NCBI RefSeq assembly: GCF_016916835.1
Contig: NZ_JAFFIX010000027.1
Coordinates: 56,168-120,167 of the forward strand
Direction of reading: 5' to 3'
Source: Actinacidiphila bryophytorum
GTDB lineage: Bacteria > Actinomycetota > Actinomycetes > Streptomycetales > Streptomycetaceae
Length of the DNA stretch: 64,000 nt
Shown one piece after another: positions 7,798-15,991 of the stretch (position 1 is the first letter of the stretch; each line of letters starts with the position of its first letter). The position numbers and the translations under genes are program-made. The notes below the pieces were generated by a model, which was not told the DNA's origin, did not search any database, and worked only from the letters and a program-made list of their open reading frames with translations.

Positions 7798-9219
7798 TCA
7801 GGGGGCGGAGAGGGATGTGGCCAGGGCGTCCAGGGCGGATTGGGCCGAGACCGGATTCGTCGTGCCCTGGGTCATGAAGGAGAAGGCCAGGACACGGCCG
7901 GTGGGGGTGACCGTCACCCCGGCGATCGTGTTGGTGCCGGTGAGGGTGCCGGTCTTGGCGCGGACCAGGCCCGCGCCCACGGCACCGTGGTACCGGGACG
8001 CCAGCGTCCCGGTGAAGGACGCGACGGGGAGCCCGGCGAGGACGGGCCGGAGTTCGGGGTGGGCCGGGGACGCCGCGAGAGCGAGGATGTGCGTGAGGGT
8101 CGCGGGGGTGAGCGCGTCGACGTGGTCGAGCCCCGAGCCGTCGGCGAAGACGGCGTGCGCGAGCGGCACACCGTACTGCCGCAGCGCGGCCCGTATGGCC
8201 TGCGCGCCGCCCGCGAAGGAGGCCGGCCGCCCGGAGGCGATGGCGACCTGCCGGGCCAGCGCCTCGGCCAGGTCGTTGTCCGAGTCGGTGAGCATGCGCT
8301 CGACGAGGGCGCTGAGCGGCGCGGACTGGTGCGCGGCCAGCTGCGTACCGCCGGCGCCGCGCCCGCGCGCGGGGTGCCCGGTGACGTGGATGCCGTGGCC
8401 GCGCAGGAGCGCGGCGAAGGACGTGGCCGCGGCGAGGGCCGGGTCCGTGGCGCGCTTGGCGATGCCGCTGGTGCTGTGGTCGAGCCGGCCTTCGCGGACC
8501 ATGAGCGCGGTGACGGGCGCGAGGTTCTCGTTGACGCCGATGGGGTGCATCAGGGGGCCGGTGTAGAGCGACGTGTCGTAGCCGAGGCGGACGGACGTGG
8601 TGCCGCGGGCGCGCAGTGCGGCGGCGGTGTCGGCGGCGAGCCGGTCGAGTTCCAGGGTGGGGTCGCCGCCGCCGACCAGCACGATGCGCCCGGGGGCGGT
8701 GGTGACGACGCTGGTCGTCAGGGTGTGGTCGCCGCCGAGGAGGCCGAGCGCCGCGGTGGCGGTGGCGAGCTTGGTGGTGGACGCGGGGGTTGAGGCGATG
8801 CCTGACCCGTGGTCGTAGAGCACCGCCCCCGAGGTGACGTCGAGCACGGCCCCGGTGCGTACCGTGCCGAGCGCAGGCGACTTCATCAGCGGTGCGAGCC
8901 TGGCGGCGACCTGCGCCGCGGTCTCCGGCGCCCCGCCGCCGGCGGCGGCCAGGACGGGCGCGGCAGAGGGCGCGGGCGGCGCCCCCTGCGTCAGGGGCGC
9001 GGCCGCGGCGGGCCGCGGCTGCGCATGGCGGCCGTCGCGCGCGGCGGCATGCCGCCGCTCGGCCTTGCGCTGCCCGCCGTCCCACGGCCCCGCCGCGGCC
9101 ACCGCACCGGCGGCGACGACCGCGCCTATTGCCGCGGATATCGCCACCACCTGCACGTTCCTGCTGTGCGGCACCGCCGACCAGCCCCTTTCGCGACCAC
9201 CCACCTGCGTGGGAGACAC
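7798..9219 (-). CDS. dacB: D-alanyl-D-alanine carboxypeptidase/endopeptidase (DacB, PBP4 type)
   Basis: 473 aa. Class C low-molecular-weight penicillin-binding protein that trims or cuts peptidoglycan cross-links outside the membrane. An N-terminal hydrophobic anchor or signal (~res 25-45, VVAISAAIGAVVAAGAVAAA) precedes an Ala/Pro-rich linker. The three active-site motifs are present in order: STTK (SxxK, in TPASTTKLATA, ~res 148), SDND (SxN-type, ~res 320) and KTG (AKTGTLTG, ~res 425). The final hydrophobic FSFMTQGTT segment is typical of PBP4. Divergent from ppa, with 42 bases between the starts. Confidence 0.95.
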   Translation of the reverse strand: MSPTQVGGRERGWSAVPHSRNVQVVAISAAIGAVVAAGAVAAAGPWDGGQRKAERRHAAARDGRHAQPRPAAAAPLTQGAPPAPSAAPVLAAAGGGAPETAAQVAARLAPLMKSPALGTVRTGAVLDVTSGAVLYDHGSGIASTPASTTKLATATAALGLLGGDHTLTTSVVTTAPGRIVLVGGGDPTLELDRLAADTAAALRARGTTSVRLGYDTSLYTGPLMHPIGVNENLAPVTALMVREGRLDHSTSGIAKRATDPALAAATSFAALLRGHGIHVTGHPARGRGAGGTQLAAHQSAPLSALVERMLTDSDNDLAEALARQVAIASGRPASFAGGAQAIRAALRQYGVPLAHAVFADGSGLDHVDALTPATLTHILALAASPAHPELRPVLAGLPVASFTGTLASRYHGAVGAGLVRAKTGTLTGTNTIAGVTVTPTGRVLAFSFMTQGTTNPVSAQSALDALATSLSAP

Positions 9220-9261
9220 TTAATCACCCGCAGTATGCGCTGATCATGGAGGAGTAGGGCC

Positions 9262-9756
9262 TTGGAGTTCGACGTCACGATCGAGATCCCGAAGGGTTCG
9301 CGGAACAAGTACGAGGTGGACCACGAGACCGGTCGTATCCGCCTGGACCGCCGGCTCTTCACCTCGACCAGCTATCCCGCCGACTACGGCTTCATCGAGA
9401 ACAGCCTCGGCCAGGACGGTGACCCGCTGGATGCGCTGGTCATCCTGGACGAGCCGACCTTCCCCGGCTGCCTGATCACCTGCCGCGCCATCGGCATGTT
9501 CCGCATGACCGACGAGGCCGGCGGCGACGACAAGGTGCTGTGCGTGCCGGCGTCCGACCCGCGGGTGGAGCACCTGCGGGACATCCACCACGTCAGCGAG
9601 TTCGACCGGCTGGAGATCCAGCACTTCTTCGAGGTCTACAAGGACCTGGAGCCCGGCAAGTCCGTCGAGGGCGCCGACTGGGTGGGCCGCGCCGAGGCCG
9701 AGGCGGAGATCGAGGACTCCTTCCGCCGCCTCAAGGAGCACGGGCCGGGCCACTGA
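9262..9756 (+). CDS. ppa: Inorganic pyrophosphatase
   Basis: 164 aa, TTG start chosen because a GGAGGAG site (9248-9254) lies just upstream and the product begins MEFDVTIEIPKGSRNKYEVD as usual for family I enzymes. Hydrolyses pyrophosphate to phosphate with Mg2+ in the cytoplasm. The signature DGDPLDALVI with three metal-binding Asp residues is visible at ~res 52-61, as are YPADYGFI and KDLEPGKSVEG. Followed by a strong terminator hairpin. Confidence 0.97.
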   Translation: MEFDVTIEIPKGSRNKYEVDHETGRIRLDRRLFTSTSYPADYGFIENSLGQDGDPLDALVILDEPTFPGCLITCRAIGMFRMTDEAGGDDKVLCVPASDPRVEHLRDIHHVSEFDRLEIQHFFEVYKDLEPGKSVEGADWVGRAEAEAEIEDSFRRLKEHGPGH

Positions 9757-9793
9757 CGGCCGCTGCCGCATCGAGCACCTGCCGTGTACGCCC

Positions 9794-9832
9794 GAGGGGC
9801 GGGCCTGGGGAATGTCCCCCGGCCCGCCCCTC
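9794..9832 (+). terminator. Hairpin terminator after ppa
   Basis: A 12-bp perfect stem, GAGGGGCGGGCC (9794-9805) and GGCCCGCCCCTC (9821-9832), is extended inward by TGGGG/CCCCC over a short loop. It lies 37 bases after the ppa stop. No U-tract follows, as is common in Streptomyces. Confidence 0.7.
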
Positions 9833-9883
9833 CGGCTTGTGCGCGGCGCCCCAAAGCGCGGACCGGCAACGTACCGTGAAGGC

Positions 9884-11080
9884 ATGACGAGCATCGGTGG
9901 AAGCGAGATGGTCGACTGGAACCTCGCCGTGGCCACGGCCCAGCGGCTGACCCGGCCGGGGCCCGAGGTCAGCAGGGACCAGGCCCGGGCGATCGTCGCC
10001 GAGCTGCGCGGGCACGCGCAGGACTCGGAGGCGCATGTGCGGGGCTTCACCCGCATGTACGGCGACGGGGACGGGGACACGCCGCCGCACGGCACCCCGG
10101 TGCTGATCGTGGACCGGGCCGGCTGGGTGAAGGCGAACGTGGCCGGCTTCCGTGAGGTCCTCAAGCCGCTGCTGGTCAAGATGCAGGCGCGCAGGCCCGG
10201 CGGCCCCGGCGGTGCGGTGCTCGGCACGGTCGGCGGCAAGGTCACCGGTGTCGAGGTCGGGATGCTGCTGAGCTTCCTGTCCTCGCGGGTGCTCGGGCAG
10301 TACGAGACGTTCGCGCCGCCCACCCGCGAGCTGCCCGCAGGCCCGGTCAAGCCGGGACCCGGCGAGTCGCGGGCGGGCCGGCTGCTGCTGGTCGCGCCGA
10401 ACATCGTGCAGGTCGAGCGGGAGCTGGACGTGGACCCGCACGACTTCCGGCTGTGGGTGTGCCTCCACGAGGAGACGCACCGCACGCAGTTCTCGGCGGT
10501 GCCGTGGCTGCGCGACCACATCGAGGGCGAGATCCAGTCCTTCCTGGGCGAGACGGAACTGGACGCCTCTACCGTCATCGAGCGGGTCCGGCAGGCCGTG
10601 CAGTCCTTCACCGGCGCGAACGGCACCAAGGACGAGGAGGCGGCGTCGCAGGAGGCCGCCGCCGAGGCGCCCGACGACGGGCGGAGCCTGGTGGACCTGG
10701 TGCAGACGCCGACGCAGCGGGAGATCCTGGCCCGGCTGACCGGCGTGATGTCGCTGCTCGAAGGCCACGCCGACTACGTGATGGACGGTGTCGGCCCCGA
10801 GGTCGTGCCGAGCGTCGCGGAGATCAGGGAGAAGTTCAGCCGCCGCCGGGCCACCGGCGCCGGGCGCCTGGACCAGGCGCTGCGCCGGCTGCTGGGCCTG
10901 GACGCGAAGCTGAAGCAGTACCGCGACGGCGAGCGCTTCGTGCGGGCCGTGGTCGACGAGGTCGGCATGGACGGCTTCAACAAGGTGTGGACGTCGCCGA
11001 ACACGCTGCCGACGAAGGCGGAGATCGGGAAACCCGCGGAGTGGGTCGCGCGAGTGCACGCGAGGACCTCCGACGGCTGA
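9884..11080 (+). CDS. Zincin-type metalloprotease-like protein (DUF2342 / F420-associated family)
   Basis: 398 aa from ATG 9884 (product MTSIGGSEMVDWNLAVATAQRL). The segment VCLHEETHRTQFSAVPWLRDH carries an HExxH zinc site (~res 195), and downstream Glu and His residues follow (EGHADYVMDGVG). This matches the actinobacterial zinc-dependent metalloprotease family found next to tilS; the family name linking it to coenzyme F420 is from phylogenetic co-occurrence, not biochemistry. An acidic Ala/Glu-rich insertion occurs at ~res 245-270. Substrate unknown. Confidence 0.85.
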   Translation: MTSIGGSEMVDWNLAVATAQRLTRPGPEVSRDQARAIVAELRGHAQDSEAHVRGFTRMYGDGDGDTPPHGTPVLIVDRAGWVKANVAGFREVLKPLLVKMQARRPGGPGGAVLGTVGGKVTGVEVGMLLSFLSSRVLGQYETFAPPTRELPAGPVKPGPGESRAGRLLLVAPNIVQVERELDVDPHDFRLWVCLHEETHRTQFSAVPWLRDHIEGEIQSFLGETELDASTVIERVRQAVQSFTGANGTKDEEAASQEAAAEAPDDGRSLVDLVQTPTQREILARLTGVMSLLEGHADYVMDGVGPEVVPSVAEIREKFSRRRATGAGRLDQALRRLLGLDAKLKQYRDGERFVRAVVDEVGMDGFNKVWTSPNTLPTKAEIGKPAEWVARVHARTSDG

Positions 11081-11208
11081 CGAGCGAGCACCCGCAGTGG
11101 CCGGCCGAGGAACGAGGCCGTCCGCGGAGGGTGTGAGGCGGAAGACGGAGCGACAAGAGGTCGGTTGAGGCCCTTCACGCCCCCGGTTCACCCGTCCGAG
11201 GGACCGTA

Positions 11209-11277
11209 GACGCAGGGTAGGGCGTGCGATGCTCGGGTAATGCCCAGAGTTCTGTCACCATCTGGATACCCTGCGTC
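11209..11277. promoter_or_regulatory. Widely spaced 11-bp inverted repeat before tilS
   Basis: GACGCAGGGTA (11209-11219) and its exact complement TACCCTGCGTC (11267-11277) are separated by 47 bases in the 258-base gap before tilS. It could be a paired operator, or a long-loop RNA stem in the leader. No other feature explains it. Confidence 0.4.
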
Positions 11278-11338
11278 ATCTCCTCTCGTCGATCCTGCTC
11301 ACCGCAGCCATCACAGCCTCCTCAGGAGGGAACCGGAC

Positions 11339-12334
11339 ATGGGACCCCACCCCACGGTCGCGGCGATACGCCTGGCGGTCCGCCGCGTCCTGCACGACGT
11401 CCTCGACTCGTCCGCAGAGCCGCACCCCGTGGTGCTCGCCGCGTGCAGCGGCGGCGCCGACTCCATGGCGCTCGCCGCCGCCCTCGCCTTCGAAGGGCCG
11501 CGGCTCGGCGTGCGGGCCGGCGCGGTCACCGTCGACCACGGCCTGCAGGACGGCTCCGCCGTCCGCGCGCAGGAAGTGGCCGGCCGGCTGCGCGCACTCG
11601 GCCTCGACCCGGTGGACGCGGTCGGCGTGACCGTCGGCCGCCAGGGCGGACCCGAGGCCGCGGCCCGCGACGCCCGCTACGCGGCACTGGACGCCGCCGC
11701 CGACCGGCGCGGCGCCGCGGCCGTACTGCTCGGCCACACCCGCGACGACCAGGCAGAAACGGTGCTCCTCGGGCTCGCCCGCGGTTCCGGCATCCGGTCC
11801 CTGTCGGGCATGGCCGCGGTCTCCGGCGCCGGCGGCCGCTACCGGCGGCCCTTCCTGCTGCTGGACCGCGACACGGTGCGCCAGGGCTGCCTGGCCCAGG
11901 GCATCACCGTGTGGGAGGACCCGCACAACCACGACCCCGCCTACACCCGCTCCCGGGTCAGGCACGAGGCGCTGCCCGTACTGGAGAAGTCGCTCGGCAA
12001 GGGCGTGGTCGAGGCGCTGGCCCGCACCGCCCAGCTGTCCAGGGACGACGCGGACGCGCTCGACCAGTGGGCCGCCGACGCCCAGGCGGACGCGGCGGGC
12101 GACGACGGCAGCCTGGACGTACGCCGGCTGGCCACGCTGCCGGCCGCGGTACGCCGCCGGGTCCTGCGCAGGACCGCGATCGCGGCGGGCTCGCCGCCGG
12201 GCTTCCTGTTCGCCCGGCACATCGAGGAGGTGGACCGCCTGGTCACCGGCTGGCACGGGCAGAAGGCGCTCAACCTGCCGGGCGGCGTCGCTGTGCTGCG
12301 GGCCAATGGCAGACTGGTCTTCTCGCCGTCGTAG
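11339..12334 (+). CDS. tilS: tRNA(Ile)-lysidine synthetase
   Basis: 331 aa from ATG 11339, chosen because a CAGGAGGG site (11323-11330) is ideally placed; an in-frame ATG 99 bases upstream has none. TilS attaches lysine to C34 of the CAU-anticodon tRNA-Ile so that it reads AUA. The PP-loop ATPase motif AACSGGADSMALAAAL (~res 34-49) is present, with LLGHTRDDQAETVLLGLARG and the RSRVRHEALPVL segment. First gene of the tilS-hpt-ftsH-folE block. Confidence 0.96.
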   Translation: MGPHPTVAAIRLAVRRVLHDVLDSSAEPHPVVLAACSGGADSMALAAALAFEGPRLGVRAGAVTVDHGLQDGSAVRAQEVAGRLRALGLDPVDAVGVTVGRQGGPEAAARDARYAALDAAADRRGAAAVLLGHTRDDQAETVLLGLARGSGIRSLSGMAAVSGAGGRYRRPFLLLDRDTVRQGCLAQGITVWEDPHNHDPAYTRSRVRHEALPVLEKSLGKGVVEALARTAQLSRDDADALDQWAADAQADAAGDDGSLDVRRLATLPAAVRRRVLRRTAIAAGSPPGFLFARHIEEVDRLVTGWHGQKALNLPGGVAVLRANGRLVFSPS

Positions 12335-12377
12335 ACGCGCCGACGTGGACCCGAGCAGCTGAGGGACGTACCAGGCA

Positions 12378-12932
12378 GTGAACGAGATCGACATGGGCAC
12401 CGACCTGGAGAAAGTGCTCATCTCCAAGGCAGAGATCGACGCCAAGCTGGTGGAGCTTGCCGCGGAGATCGACCGGGACTACGCGGGCAGGGACCTGCTG
12501 ATCGTGGGGGTGCTCAAGGGCGCCGTCATGGTGATGGCGGACCTGGCCCGCGCCCTGTCGAGCGAGGTCACCATGGACTGGATGGCGGTGTCGTCCTACG
12601 GGGCGGGCACCAAGTCCTCCGGCGTGGTGCGCATCCTCAAGGACCTGGACACCGACATCGCAGGCCGCGACGTCCTGATCGTCGAGGACATCATCGACTC
12701 GGGGCTGACCCTCTCCTGGCTGATCAGCAACCTGGGATCGCGCGGCCCCGCCTCCCTGGAGGTCTGCACCCTGCTGCGCAAGCCGGAGGCGGCCAAGGTG
12801 GAGATCGACGTGAAGTACACCGGCTTCGACATTCCCAACGAGTTCGTCGTCGGATACGGCCTCGACTATGCGGAGAAGTACCGGAATCTGCCCTTCGTGG
12901 GGACCCTGGCCCCGCACGTGTACGGCGGCTGA
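12378..12932 (+). CDS. hpt: Hypoxanthine phosphoribosyltransferase
   Basis: 184 aa, GTG start 43 bases after tilS with GAGGGA upstream. Salvages hypoxanthine/guanine to IMP/GMP using PRPP. The PRPP-binding loop VLIVEDIIDSGLTLS (~res 98-112) and the N-terminal LLIVGVLKGAVMVMADL are typical. The tilS-hpt-ftsH order is conserved from Bacillus to actinobacteria. A hairpin follows the stop. Confidence 0.97.
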   Translation: MNEIDMGTDLEKVLISKAEIDAKLVELAAEIDRDYAGRDLLIVGVLKGAVMVMADLARALSSEVTMDWMAVSSYGAGTKSSGVVRILKDLDTDIAGRDVLIVEDIIDSGLTLSWLISNLGSRGPASLEVCTLLRKPEAAKVEIDVKYTGFDIPNEFVVGYGLDYAEKYRNLPFVGTLAPHVYGG

Positions 12933-12946
12933 CACGCGGCAGGCAC

Positions 12947-12970
12947 GCGGCCGGCCGGGCAGCCGGCCGC
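12947..12970 (+). terminator. Hairpin after hpt
   Basis: GCGGCCGGC (12947-12955) pairs perfectly with GCCGGCCGC (12962-12970) over a 6-base loop, 14 bases after the hpt stop. It may end or attenuate transcription before ftsH, which then has its own upstream region (12971-13177). Confidence 0.55.
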
Positions 12971-13177
12971 CGCCCGGCACCGCACAGGGAACCGATGGCT
13001 CCTTCCCAGCGTTGGAGCAGGGGAAAGCGGGTTGGTTAACAGTCGGCGGCGCCCTCGGGTGACAATGCTGGGGTACCGTCCGAAGGTCGGGTCATTACAA
13101 CACCGGATGCACGCGCCGCCAGCAGGCGGCGGTGCCTCACTGTGGCAGGAGGGACGGGGCGGTTTCGCCCCGCATGG

Positions 13178-15229
13178 ATGGACGTGAAGCGCTATTTCCG
13201 TGGGCCAGTGATGTGGATCGTGCTGGTTGTCCTCGCCGTGGTCGTGTTGATGCAGGTCGTCGGATCCGGCGGCGGCTACAAGACGGTGGACACCGGCGCG
13301 GTCCTGCATGCGATCGACACCAACCAGGCCAAATCAGCCGAGCTGACCACCGGGGACGACAACTCCATCAAGGTGCAGCTCAAAGACGGCGTGAAGATCG
13401 AGGGCAGCTCCAAGGTCAGGGCCAGCTACATCGGCGACCAGGGTGCCGCGATCGCCGCCGACCTGCAGCGGATCGTGGACGGCCAGGTCAAGGGAGTCCA
13501 GCTCCCCGACAAGTACACCGTCTCGCAGTCCAAGCAGAACGCCTTCCTCGGCATTCTGCTGTCGCTGCTGCCCTTCGTCCTGATCGTGGTGGTCTTCCTC
13601 TTCCTGATGAACCAGATGCAGGGCGGCGGTTCGCGCGTCATGCAGTTCGGGAAGTCCAAGGCCAAGCTGATCACCAAGGACACCCCCAAGACGACGTTCG
13701 CCGACGTGGCCGGCTGCGACGAGGCGGTGGAGGAGCTCCAGGAGATCAAGGAGTTCCTGCAGGAGCCCGCGAAGTTCCAGGCCGTCGGCGCCAAGATCCC
13801 CAAGGGCGTGCTGCTGTACGGCCGCCCCGGTACGGGCAAGACGCTGCTCGCGCGGGCCGTCGCCGGTGAGGCGGGCGTCCCGTTCTACTCGATCTCCGGC
13901 TCCGACTTCGTGGAGATGTTCGTCGGTGTCGGCGCCAGCCGGGTGCGCGACCTGTTCGAGCAGGCCAAGGCGAACGCCCCGGCGATCGTCTTCGTCGACG
14001 AGATCGACGCCGTCGGCCGGCACCGCGGTGCGGGCCTGGGCGGCGGGCACGACGAGCGCGAGCAGACCCTCAACCAGCTGCTGGTCGAGATGGACGGCTT
14101 CGACGTGAAGGGCGGCGTGATCCTGATCGCCGCCACCAACCGGCCCGACATCCTCGACCCGGCGCTGCTGCGCCCGGGCCGCTTCGACCGGCAGATCGCG
14201 GTCGACCCGCCGGACCTGCAGGGCCGTCTGGAGATCCTCACGGTCCACCAGAAGGGCAAGCCGATCGCGCCGGACGTCGACCTGATGGCCGTCGCCCGCC
14301 GCACCCCCGGCTTCACCGGTGCGGACCTGAGCAACGTGCTGAACGAGGCGGCGCTGCTCACCGCGCGCAGCGACAAGAAGCTGATCGACAACAACGTGCT
14401 GGACGAGGCCATCGACCGCGTCGTGGCCGGCCCGCAGAAGCGCACCCGCATCATGTCGGACAAGGAGAAGAAGATCACCGCGTACCACGAGGGCGGACAC
14501 GCCCTGGTCGCGGCGGCCTCGCCGAACTCCGACCCGGTGCACAAGGTGACGATCCTCTCCCGCGGCCGCGCCCTGGGCTACACGATGGTGCTGCCCGACG
14601 AGGACAAGTACTCGACCACGCGCAACGAGATGCTCGACCAGCTCGCCTACATGATGGGCGGCCGGGCGGCCGAGGAACTGGTCTTCCACGACCCGACCAC
14701 CGGCGCGTCCAACGACATCGAGAAGGCCACCGCCACCGCCCGCGCGATGGTCACGCAGTACGGCATGACCGAGCGCCTCGGCGCGATCAAGTTCGGCTCC
14801 AGCGACTCCGAGCCCTTCCTCGGCCGTGAGATGGGCCACCAGCGCGACTACTCGGAAGAGGTCGCCGGGCTGGTGGACGAGGAGGTCAAGAAGCTGATCG
14901 AGACCGCGCACAACGAGGCCTGGGAGATCCTGGTCGAGAACCGGGACGTCCTGGACAACCTGGTGCTGGCCCTGCTGGAGCGGGAGACGCTCAACAAGGA
15001 GGAGATCGCCGAGATCTTCGCCCCGATCGTCAAGCGCCCCACGCGTCCGGCCTGGACCGGGTCCGCCCGGCGTACGCCGTCCACCCGGCCCCCGGTGCTC
15101 TCGCCGAAGGAGCTGGCGCTGACCAACGGCAGCCAGCCCTCCAACGGCAACGGCCCGGCGGCCATCACCACGACCAAGCCGCCGACCGAGCCGGCCGACC
15201 TGCCCGAGGACGGCAGGAACGACAGCTGA
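13178..15229 (+). CDS. ftsH: ATP-dependent zinc metalloprotease FtsH
   Basis: 683 aa from ATG 13178 (MDVKRYFRGPVMWIVL); an in-frame GTG at 13142 would add 12 residues and neither has a good Shine-Dalgarno. Membrane AAA+ protease degrading misassembled membrane proteins. First helix ~res 10-28, second ~res 120-140, AAA domain with Walker A GRPGTGKT, Walker B IVFVDEIDAVG and the second region of homology (TNRPDILDPALLRPGRFDR), then the zinc site HEGGH (~res 438). The Walker A has Arg where family members usually have Pro (GPPGTGKT), outside the catalytic Lys/Thr. Tail is Pro/Thr-rich. A GGGGCG-GTTT-CGCCCC hairpin (13156-13171) lies directly before the ATG. Confidence 0.95.
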   Translation: MDVKRYFRGPVMWIVLVVLAVVVLMQVVGSGGGYKTVDTGAVLHAIDTNQAKSAELTTGDDNSIKVQLKDGVKIEGSSKVRASYIGDQGAAIAADLQRIVDGQVKGVQLPDKYTVSQSKQNAFLGILLSLLPFVLIVVVFLFLMNQMQGGGSRVMQFGKSKAKLITKDTPKTTFADVAGCDEAVEELQEIKEFLQEPAKFQAVGAKIPKGVLLYGRPGTGKTLLARAVAGEAGVPFYSISGSDFVEMFVGVGASRVRDLFEQAKANAPAIVFVDEIDAVGRHRGAGLGGGHDEREQTLNQLLVEMDGFDVKGGVILIAATNRPDILDPALLRPGRFDRQIAVDPPDLQGRLEILTVHQKGKPIAPDVDLMAVARRTPGFTGADLSNVLNEAALLTARSDKKLIDNNVLDEAIDRVVAGPQKRTRIMSDKEKKITAYHEGGHALVAAASPNSDPVHKVTILSRGRALGYTMVLPDEDKYSTTRNEMLDQLAYMMGGRAAEELVFHDPTTGASNDIEKATATARAMVTQYGMTERLGAIKFGSSDSEPFLGREMGHQRDYSEEVAGLVDEEVKKLIETAHNEAWEILVENRDVLDNLVLALLERETLNKEEIAEIFAPIVKRPTRPAWTGSARRTPSTRPPVLSPKELALTNGSQPSNGNGPAAITTTKPPTEPADLPEDGRNDS

Positions 15230-15260
15230 GAAGCCGCAGGTCCGGGAGGCTCCCGGAATG

Positions 15261-15302
15261 AAGGCCGCGGCCCCGGGGTTTTACCCTGGGGCCGCGGCCT
15301 TT
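15261..15302 (+). terminator. Strong rho-independent-like terminator after ftsH
   Basis: AAGGCCGCGGCCCC (15261-15274) pairs with GGGGCCGCGGCCTT (15288-15301) around an inner GGG/CCC loop, with a short T run at the end. A smaller CCGGGAGGCTCCCGG hairpin (15242-15256) precedes it. It separates ftsH from folE. Confidence 0.85.
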
Positions 15303-15350
15303 GTCGCAAGCCGCACCAGAACCAGCACCACGCAGCAGGAACGAGGCACC

Positions 15351-15959
15351 ATGACCGACCCTGTGACACTCGACGGCGAGGGCCGGATCTCCGAGTTCGA
15401 CGAGAAGCGGGCCGCCGCGGCGGTACGCGAGCTGCTGCTCGCCGTCGGTGAGGACCCCGACCGGGAGGGCCTGCGGGAGACCCCGAACCGGGTGGCCCGG
15501 GCCTACCGGGAGATCTTCGCCGGCCTGTGGCAGGAGCCGGAGGACGTGCTGACCACGACCTTCGACCTCGGGCACGACGAGATGGTGCTGGTCAAGGACA
15601 TCGAGGTGATGTCGTCGTGCGAGCACCACCTGGTGCCCTTCGTGGGCGTCGCGCACGTCGGCTACATCCCCTCCGCGAGCGGCAAGATCACCGGCCTGTC
15701 CAAGCTGGCCCGGCTGGTCGACGTCTACGCCCGCCGCCCGCAGGTGCAGGAACGTCTCACCACGCAGATCGCCGACGCGCTGATGCGGATACTGGAGCCG
15801 CGCGGGGTGATCGTGGTCGTGGAGTGCGAGCACATGTGCATGACGATGCGCGGGGTGCGCAAGCCCGGGGCGAAGACCATCACCTCCGCGGTGCGCGGGC
15901 AGCTGCGCGACCCGGCCACGCGATCCGAGGCGATGAGTCTGATCATCGGCAGGAGCTGA
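15351..15959 (+). CDS. folE: GTP cyclohydrolase I
   Basis: 202 aa from ATG 15351 with CAGGAACGAGG upstream; this is the normal family length. Converts GTP to 7,8-dihydroneopterin triphosphate, the first step of folate synthesis. Visible: EGLRETPNRVARAYREI, the zinc ligand segment SSCEHHLVPFVG, the GLSKLARLVDVYARRPQVQERLT signature and the second zinc Cys in ECEHMCMTMRGVRKPGA. Starts the folate genes, although two other genes intervene before folP. Confidence 0.97.
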   Translation: MTDPVTLDGEGRISEFDEKRAAAAVRELLLAVGEDPDREGLRETPNRVARAYREIFAGLWQEPEDVLTTTFDLGHDEMVLVKDIEVMSSCEHHLVPFVGVAHVGYIPSASGKITGLSKLARLVDVYARRPQVQERLTTQIADALMRILEPRGVIVVVECEHMCMTMRGVRKPGAKTITSAVRGQLRDPATRSEAMSLIIGRS

Positions 15960-15991
15960 GGCCGCGGGCCTGCACATGTCCGCGGGCCTGC

